From Pyrrhosoma nymphula (Eukaryota; Arthropoda; Insecta; Odonata; Coenagrionidae), in contig OY754339.1 of assembly GCA_963573305.1 (NCBI GenBank), positions 10,959,941-11,023,940 on the forward strand: 64,000 nt of DNA, written 5' to 3'. The stretch's first letter is position 1. Every line of letters begins with the position of its first letter. Positions 56,952-64,000 of the stretch are shown in pieces. The notes below the pieces were generated by a model that made no database searches, was not told the DNA's origin, and saw nothing but the letters and a program-made list of their open reading frames with translations. A program made the position numbers and the translations under genes.

Positions 56952-58172
56952 TTATTTCCGTCTTATTCGGATCTTCTCCTTTGTTCTTGCGAGGTGGACC
57001 TCAGTCTCAGAGGGACCTTCGTCCTCCTCCATTGCCTCAGGCTTATTTTGTTTTGCCTCACCTGAGGGTCCGGGGGAAGGTGTTTTTCCACGCCTAGCCG
57101 GCGTGACCCCGGAAGATTTAGCTGGGTTCTCCTTAGGAGAGCCCGAATTTTTAATTTTATTGTTCGCTGCACTTCCATTATCCGCCATGTTTCTTGATGT
57201 GGTTTCCACAGATTTCTCAATATTTGTTGGCAGTTCTGTTTGCGTTTCAGTAGTAACATATTTCTTCTCTGGGACTTGTGCTACTGAGGCAAAAGAGCGG
57301 GAGAAGGTAGGCGCCACGAGGGTGCGATACTTCTTCCTTGCCTCTAGGTAGGGTATTTTTTCCACAGTTTTTATTTCCATTATTTTCCTTTCTTCTTTCA
57401 TTTTGGGACAATCGCGAGAGTACACTTGGTGTTTGCCCTCGCAATTAACGCAAAACGGTTCTGACTCACACTCGTCACTATCATGCTTTGCTTTGCCACA
57501 ACGAGGGCAGGTGGCCTTGCCCTCACATCTGGTCGCAATATGTCCAAAGTGTTGACACTGGAAGCATCGCATTGGGTTTGGAATGAAGGGTCTGACTGGG
57601 ACCGCTTCGTATCCAACGAAAACACGATCAGGGAGTTTTTCGAGACCGAATGTTAAAATTACAGACGCGGTGCGTTGATTTTCGCCATTTTGCCTTCTGG
57701 TGATACGGCGAGCATCAGTGACTCCTTGTGGGGCCATTTCTTTCGCTATTTCGTTGTCATCGACATATAACAAGTCGTAGTGGCTAACGACTCCTCGACA
57801 TGAATTGAGGGAGCGATGAGCCTCGACAGCCACAGGAATATCATTAAATGACTTCAGGTCTAACAGTCTCTGACTATGTATATCATTGGATGTATGAATC
57901 AGGATATTTCCATCCCGCATCTTTTTGGCCATTAAAAGCTCACCAGGAACCAGTGCCGTAAAAAGCTTCCGCATGAGGAAAGGGGATAGCTTTTTTAGAG
58001 ATTCACCCTCTCTAGTACTCCTCATCACGAGGTATTTTCTGCACACTGCACAAACAAACCTTCCCCATCCGTGTCCGGACGGGGTCTTTTGGGTTTTGGT
58101 GGAGGATTTTCTTCCATACCAAATTTGATACATTCGTCCCCCGGGCTCCCCACCCACCACGGAGCCACACAT
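56952..58172 (-). CDS. I-clade LINE ORF1 (gag-like, three CCHC knuckles)
   Basis: ATG at 58172 opens a 406-codon frame with no lesions. The C-terminal half carries CFQCQHFGHIATRC, CPRCGKAKHDSDEC and CVNCEGKHQVYSRDC, the last with CX2CX4HX6C spacing, followed by a KMKEERKIMEIKTVEKIPYL helix. The tail is basic and proline-rich (ARRGKTPSPGPSGEAKQNKP). The protein packages the LINE RNA. A more upstream start is possible, but the sequence there looks like 5' UTR. Together with ORF2 it forms an apparently intact coding set. Confidence 0.88.
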   Translation of the reverse strand: MCGSVVGGEPGGRMYQIWYGRKSSTKTQKTPSGHGWGRFVCAVCRKYLVMRSTREGESLKKLSPFLMRKLFTALVPGELLMAKKMRDGNILIHTSNDIHSQRLLDLKSFNDIPVAVEAHRSLNSCRGVVSHYDLLYVDDNEIAKEMAPQGVTDARRITRRQNGENQRTASVILTFGLEKLPDRVFVGYEAVPVRPFIPNPMRCFQCQHFGHIATRCEGKATCPRCGKAKHDSDECESEPFCVNCEGKHQVYSRDCPKMKEERKIMEIKTVEKIPYLEARKKYRTLVAPTFSRSFASVAQVPEKKYVTTETQTELPTNIEKSVETTSRNMADNGSAANNKIKNSGSPKENPAKSSGVTPARRGKTPSPGPSGEAKQNKPEAMEEDEGPSETEVHLARTKEKIRIRRK

Positions 58173-58722
58173 ACGGGACGCCGCACCGCAAACCGGTGCG
58201 GTCGCCAGGGCTACCCGAGGAATATAGCACCCTAGAGGTGGTTGTCTGTTTCGGGTTGGGTCTTCGATGTCCCGGGCCCACCAACCCGGTCACCTCTGAC
58301 CGCCCTACGTAGAGCCCCACCTCCCTAGCACTCGCCACCGAACTTATCGGAAAGCCGGTTGACCGAGGGTGGCTAGCCCCCGGCCGCCCGTTTACAGGGA
58401 ATCCGGGGCCAAAGTGGTTTGTTGCACTCCGGCCCATACCGGGCATCCGAAACCCGGCTGGGTGCCGAAGAACTCACCCACCAGGATCCCCTTCTCCCCT
58501 TTACGGGTCTCCATGCACGGCAAACACATGGGTGGATCTAAGGCTAGCTGGTATCGCCTCACACAGACAGTTGACCCACAAGGCTGTCCGGACGCTACCC
58601 AAGCTTCACAGGGGGTTTATTATCGAGGTTTTCTCCCCGACCTTTTAGTCGCCTCTTACGACAAGCAGGGATACTGCGGGAGTATTCTCCATCCCCCTAC
58701 CCGCAGGGGTGGACACTTCCCT

Positions 58723-59988
58723 GATGCGTGGAAACGTGCGAGAATCATTTGTATCCCGAAACCGGGAAAAATTCGCACCGCTCCTGAGAACTTCCGTCCC
58801 ATCTCTCTCCTGAACACCATGGGAAAACTGTTCGAAAAGTTCATCCTGGAGCATCTCAAAAGGACATCAGACGCCCTCAACATCTTCCCGCACCACCAAT
58901 TTGGTTTCCGGGAGGAGCATTCCACCATTCACCAGCTTTCTCGGGTGCTGAACTTCGTGGCGGACGCGAGGAATTGGAAGCACACCACGGTCGGCGTCTT
59001 CTTTGACATTTCGAAGGCGTTCGACTGTGTATGGCATGCCGGTCTTCTGCACAAACTACGAAGTTTCGGATACCCGAGATGGCTGGTGTCATTAATTCAG
59101 TCCTGGCTCCATGGAAGCAGTTTTTTCGTGGCATGGGGAAGAGCTGTTTCCACGCATCGCTCCATTTCAGCAGGAGTTCCTCAGGGAAGTGTCCTTTCGC
59201 CTCTTCTGTTCAGCATCTTCACCGCTGACATGCCCTCTGACTTCGGCCCGCACACGATGGTGGCTCTCTACGCAGATGATGCTACTCTTCTTTCGAGATC
59301 TGCCAATAATAACCGTGCATCCACGTATCTCCAAAGAGCGGTCGACGAGTTGGTCTTGTGGTACGCCACCTGGAGATTTTCGTTGAATACGAAAAAGACA
59401 CAGGCGATCTTCTTCCCGAGACGACCACGACACCCAGGAGAGATTCTCGTTGGACACGAGGAGATACCGTGGAGAACATCGGTAGAGTACCTGGGAGTTA
59501 CTCTCGACAAGACGCTCAAATTCAAACAGCACGCCACCATCGTCGCGCAGCGGATGTATGCACGCCGTCGAGACGTCAATTGCATCCTCGGACACGCCCA
59601 CTTGCCTCTCCGCACGCGCATACTCCTGTGGACACTGCTACGTCGTCCGATTCTCACATACGCCGCACCTGCTTGGAGTGGATTTCTTTCGAATCCTTCC
59701 AAAAGAATCATCGAAGTAGCAGATCGCTCAGCACTCCGATCCGTCTTACGGCTCGGATGGACACCGCACAACGAAGCACTCTACGTCATCGCGAAAGAGT
59801 AACCGCTCCACCTTCTTCTCCAACGCCTGACATCTCAGTTCCTGGAACGGTCTTCTACCTCCAGTTTTGAAGACCTCCAACGACTTGCTGTCCATAACGT
59901 GATGCCATGGGACACTCTTCCTAGCCCCCGTGCCGGGACCGGAGATTCAACGAATCTTCCGCCCTCCAAGCGCCGTCGCATCCAATAA
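58723..59988 (+). pseudogene. LINE ORF2 C-terminal part, Jockey-like element 3
   Basis: This is the continuation of 51583-53051 after the I-clade insertion: it resumes with PDAWKRARIICIPKPGK directly after the duplicated target. RT motifs are FFDISKAFDCVWHAGL (A), SAGVPQGSVLSPLLF (B) and LYADDATLLSRS (C), then RRPILTYAAPAWSGF. A TAA at 59800-59802 precedes a homologous end (MPWDTLPSPRAGTGD) that stops at 59988. Before the LINE insertion the gene already had the stop and shift described for its N-terminal half, so it was probably dead when hit. Confidence 0.85.
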
Positions 59989-60578
59989 TCTCGTCCGGCA
60001 AACCTGGGAAGAGGGCTTACACCTCCGAAACACTTCCAGGTGAACCGGGCGGGTCCACTTATTGGGGCCCCCCTCCCATGAAGTTAGAAGTATTACCACT
60101 GCCTGTAACATGAAATTCACCGCCTTCAGCAGCAGAACCTACAAGACCGCCTTCCATCAAACTGGAAGGCGACCAGTCATCCCTTTCTACTACCTCTTTC
60201 CCGGAATAGGCAGCATCCTAAGTACTTACTGACTCAGACGACTCTCAAGGACCAACCACCCGCTCCAAAGCTAAACTAATCCAGGACCCTGGTTCAAAGA
60301 CGTCAATACCCCCCAACTCTACATAGCCAAACGACCACGGAAACCGGACGCCTCTCATCCGAAAGTACCGATCAACGTACAACCTCAACAACTGCCGTGC
60401 CACCAGCTCAGTCAATCACCGGAACAATCCCAAAGCAAACTCCCTGGACTACAGTCATTTCCCAAAAAACCGCACACCCCTAGAAGAACTAGCCACATTT
60501 ACTCCAAACCGGCAAATGACCACAACTCGATAACTGATTAAATCTAAAACCAAAACGTCAGGTATCCCCACTATCAAA
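59989..60578 (+). other. 3' UTR of LINE 3 and non-coding leader of LINE 4
   Basis: No gene is seen. Positions 60000-60080 are GC-rich and then composition becomes C/A-rich with few G on the plus strand, as in the following LINE ORF1. No tail sequence fixes the border. Confidence 0.35.
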
Positions 60579-62260
60579 ATGTACAATTTTAACCTATATG
60601 CCAAGTTGTATGACGAGATAAAGAAAGATCTTAAATTACCCTTAAATAATGCCATACTCAACAAATGCATTCACATTAAATCTAGCTGTATTTCTGATTA
60701 TTCCAAAATTCTGAACAAACTAATTGCCAAAAAAGTCCCGCACTCCACAAATGCCCCCCCGCACAAAAATAGAACGATATTCGTCATAAAAGGTCTCAGT
60801 AATCAAATTCCACCAGAGTTAATCCTGCAAGAAATAAAATCCATGGATATCGATGTCGAAATGTTTGAAATAATCACCACCATGCGTCCCCTCCCCTCCG
60901 AATCGGCAAATCAAATCTCAGAACCCAGGCCAACTTTTTCAAAATTTTACTCATAAGAAAACAGGACGAGGTTAAATTCCAAAAAATAGAATCCCTCCGT
61001 GGTCTCCCGGTTACAATTGAACATAATCACCGACCCAATGGCCCGGCGCAATGCATCCGATGTGGCAGATTTGACCACGCAAAGAACTATTGTCACCAGG
61101 ACCCAGTTTGCCTCCGATGTGCCGGCCCCCACTTTGCTGCCCACTGCACCCAGCCTACGGGAGAGAATCTGCGATAAAGCAACTGCAGTGGCCCTCATGC
61201 GGCCTCTGACAAATCCTGCCCACTCTACTTGAAATTGTCCAACGCCATCAAAAACAAATCCACTGATGAAGCAGAACAACCCAATGCACCCACACCCCAG
61301 TCATTTACCCAAGCTCCTCCTCCCACCAATAATCCATGGAATTACTCAATTAACCCAGTTCTCCCGAAACCTTTTTCCCACCATCAATAACCCCTTCACC
61401 ATACCGTCCAACGAAGAAGAAGAAAACTCAGCAGATGACAAGAGTTCCACTTCTAAACTCCCCCCACCCAGAACTGACCACCACTTACCCCCCCGCCTAA
61501 TGCTTCAAAACTAAAAAAGAAAAGAAAACACCAACAACCAAAAAGCCATGACTCAGATTCAGAATCATCACCAACGCATCAAAACGGGAGACCTAAACGG
61601 AAAACCTCTGTAGATAGCAATCAGGAAAATAATAATTCAGTCCCCGCCAGCACAAATCAGCTAAATTTAAATTCAAATTCCGTCCCTTTGCCTTTTCCTC
61701 CTATAGATAATACCTCCAGTTTGCAATCAACTCTTCCAACATCCGAAACTCAACACCCATTACCCACAACCTCTTCAACCCCCGCAACCCTTCCGCCTAC
61801 TGATATTCCAACCCAACTCTCCTCCCCCCTCCACACTCCTAATACCATCTCTTTCATAAAAAGTGACAATTCCCTGAACTGGTGGGCAATAGCCCAATGG
61901 TTTTTAACAAAACTTCCATACTTCTTTCCCATAAACTAAATAACTTAAATTTTCCCTCTCCTTCTCCAATGCTCCACTAAATTCCTTCAACTCTATCATG
62001 CCTCTGAAAAATTGCCAATATACTAGAATACTCAACCTTTGCGTGTTACTATGGAACTGTAACAATCTGGCACCCAGACTCACAGAACTGCATTCCATAA
62101 TTCAGGACTATTCCTCCGATGTCATCGCACACAGCAAACTTTGCTTGAACCCTGATAAATCTATATTCTGCCCAAGCCACAAAACCTACAGATTAGACCG
62201 ACCAGCATCACCTCATCAAACTGGAGGCCCTCATGACTCTAGGTTAGAAGGCTCCAAATG
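60579..62260 (+). pseudogene. Jockey-like LINE 4: ORF1 and start of ORF2, decayed
   Basis: ATG at 60579 starts MYNFNLYAKLYDEIKKDLKL, then FVIKGLSNQIPPELILQEIK, a gag RRM-like region. After a frameshift near 60925 the frame reads CIRCGRFDHAKNYC, CLRCAGPHFAAHC and, after another lesion, CSNCSGPHAASDKSC, the three knuckles. The C-terminal region (61500-61940) is low complexity. LLWNCNNLAPRLTELHSIIQ at about 62045 is the start of ORF2 endonuclease. It ends soon after 62200, where an unrelated duplicated segment starts. A scrap of the same element occurs at 30405-30505. Confidence 0.72.
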
Positions 62261-62330
62261 AAAACATCAATTGCTTTGGATGTAAAATTCGCCAGCCACC
62301 TCAAGGATTCCTCCAGAGAAACACCATAAG

Positions 62331-63392
62331 CCACTTCCATCCCCACAATGGATGAATGGGTGTGAAGGGCGGCTGAATTAGGGGATTAACCTCATTCGGG
62401 CCTCAGCGACAGCAGTGGATTCTGTCCCTCCTTCATCAGAAACAGGTTTGTTTTATTGCAGTGCCTATTCATTTTATGATTGATGCCTTGTCTAATGAGG
62501 TGACTATTTTCTATGAATTAAAATTGCATGGGTTTCTTCCCAGACATTAAAAGCTTAATTGAAGAGAAAATGGAAAAGCTTGGAAGGGAGCTGAAACCCG
62601 AGGAGTCGGAACTAGCAAATGAAATACGTGATAGGTTCGACTCCTTGGAGTCCCTGATAAAAAGAATGGGTGCTGGAGGCTCCTGACCTACTCCAGCCCA
62701 TGCTTAGGACCTCGCCTCCTTGCATGCTTTGCCCCTCCAAACGTTCGATGACCTTCGGATGTTTGAAGAAGACCTATGCTCCAGTGCCAACCACAAGGAA
62801 TGCCTGGTCAGTATTTCTAATAGTGATACTGGTTTAAAAAGTAGGTTATTAGTTATCAAAGCTTTGTAAGCAAAAAACAACCATTATGATGATATCATAT
62901 AATGTTTATTGCTGCATTTTCTTTCATGGAAAGAAATTTGTGAACTGATTATAATGAACTGCATCGTATTTCAGTTATGGTATTTAAGGGACAGGAGTTG
63001 TAACCTACTATGCCGTGAAATATGGGATGCAATGTTTACCTCAGCTGTTAACAAAACAGTTAATGAGGCATGTGCTTCGATTATGACCAATGGACTTGCG
63101 AATGCCTTGTCTCACAAAAGGTGTGCCTTAAGGACAATTACCCAAACACCATACAACTAATTTGTGGTATGTACATCCGAAATCATTTCCTAATGTCTTC
63201 AATTCATCATTCTTTAACCGTGTGATTATTATGAAATATTTCATGTTCTCTTGTTACAGACACTGTGAAGCAGAAGGCTGCCACTGCTCGACCTCTTGAC
63301 TTGTCGACCGTCAAGACGAGCATTGGCGAGTGGCTGCGACAGGCCAAAGATAGATCTGGGGGAAATGATAGAAATGTTCAGGATGTTAATTG
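62331..63392 (+). pseudogene. DUF4806-family gene, second copy of the 31.2-kb gene
   Basis: The exons parallel those at 31212-32336: about 62352-62450, 62545 onwards (DIKSLIEEKMEKLGRELKPE), 62974-63163 (LWYLRDRSCNLLCREIWDAM) and the last exon after ttacag at about 63262. Here the last exon is intact: DTVKQKAATARPLDLSTVKT then SIGEWLRQAKDRSGG, stop near 63390. Exon a has a TAG and exon b a TGA (GAGGSstop), so this copy is dead although its last exon is better than in copy B. Sequence before and after is also duplicated. Confidence 0.65.
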
Positions 63393-64000
63393 AAATTCTT
63401 ATTAGTTTGTTTTATATCTGGTTGTTTTTAGTTTACTTAAATTTCTATAATGTTTGTTATTAACTCAATATATACATGGAAGCATGAGAAGTTTATCTTA
63501 GTTTGAGTTTTTCAAGGATAGATGAGGGAATATTCTGCGATTTCATACCTTTTATTACATACTTTAATAGCAGCCACAGCTAACTCCTAGCAATGGAAGA
63601 ACCAGAATCAACGCCCAGGACTCTTGATTTATATTTATATATATATACACATATATTTGATGCACCTTTATGTGAATGAGGACTATGTGGACATTTATGA
63701 ATCACAACTGCTTTGATTTTGGAAATGTTTTCGATGTAATAATTAGGAAAACTCTTCCTTGAACTACGACCTTGACGTGGTGGAAGGGCTTGTGCGTTCC
63801 AATGACCGCTAGAGCTGGACTGGCAGGAGAAAGTACGTTGTACCTGGTAGGACCACCCATGCCAGATAGGTCGAAGGGTAGGAGCCAGACGAAAGGTAGT
63901 TCCGTGATGGTGTCACGTTAAAAATACCGTTGAATCGCGTGAGAATACCTCTCAACTATCACTTCCCAGAACATGAAAGTCATTCAAAGACAATTGACTA
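63393..64000 (+). repeat. Further unit of the ~0.9-kb repeat, running off the window
   Basis: Marker GGAAGAACCAGAATCAACGC at about 63594 and the following ACCTTGACGTGGTGGAAGGG block match units in 32337-38369. The unit is cut by the window end, so whether it is tandem here is unknown. Confidence 0.75.

Larger units (their letters stand above)
53052..58710 (-). mobile_element. Full-length I-clade LINE with 12-bp target-site duplication
   Basis: The element lies in reverse orientation inside ORF2 of Jockey-like element 3. Target copies are GGACACTGCCCT (53040-53051) and GGACACTTCCCT (58711-58722), one mismatch. The 3' end (left) is a CTACTACTACTA-type tail. The 5' UTR spans about 58173-58710 and includes a recognisable CTTGTCGTAAGAGGCGACT motif (58645-58666 region, minus strand). 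Both ORFs are open, so it is the youngest large element in the window and might have been recently mobile. Confidence 0.9.

Noticed and set aside
58369..58710. N-terminal extension of the RT fragment ORF at 58369-59802
   Set aside because: This part is the I-clade LINE 5' UTR in reverse; the target duplication shows the Jockey-like ORF resumes only at 58711.

Overview
The window is eukaryotic and looks like arthropod (most likely insect) genomic DNA. Coding pieces are split by GT..AG introns with polypyrimidine-AG acceptors. The repeat content is typical of arthropods: P-element/THAP9-like and piggyBac transposases, MADF, Myb/SANT-like and DUF4806 genes, Jockey-like LINEs with three CCHC knuckles in ORF1, and an I-clade LINE with RNase H. 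I see no rRNA, tRNA, CRISPR array or convincing host housekeeping gene. This is a nest of transposons, transposon-derived genes and one viral fossil.

Layout. 0-7.9 kb: a Myb/SANT-like exon pair, a 19-bp tandem repeat with a TATCGATA motif, a decayed P transposase (minus strand), copy 1 of an RT-RNase H element, and the C-terminal part of a piggyBac transposase. 7.9-20.4 kb: a spliced MADF gene, a second decayed P transposase, a fragment of a toti-like viral RdRp, copy 2 of the RT-RNase H element abutting it, a piggyBac element with TTAA duplications and inverted ends, a second piggyBac (N-terminal part) and a second Myb/SANT gene. 20.4-31 kb: a LINE tail, a multi-exon DUF4806 gene, a THAP exon cut by a short I-clade LINE insertion with target-site duplication, and two rearranged P/THAP copies. 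31-40.7 kb: a DUF4806 gene whose last exon lies in an array of ~0.9-kb tandem repeats, a 1.56-kb TTAA-flanked insertion that has an empty-site paralogue, and an internally deleted P element. 40.7-62.3 kb: four Jockey-like LINEs in the same orientation, the third split by a full-length I-clade LINE with two open ORFs. 62.3-64 kb: a second copy of the 31-kb DUF4806/repeat segment.

Most interesting signals. (1) A retroelement in two copies encodes RT and RNase H, and its ORF ends immediately afterwards, with no integrase or tyrosine recombinase visible. Both copies carry the same long bulged stem-loop inside the ORF. Both also have a 107-nt block, nearly invariant, that runs from the end of the RNase H coding sequence across the stop codon towards a TATA box. 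(2) One copy begins directly at a non-retroviral RdRp fragment, as expected of an RT template switch. (3) Several nested insertions can be ordered in time from target-site duplications and empty sites.

All homology calls rest on motif recognition by eye; no database search was possible.
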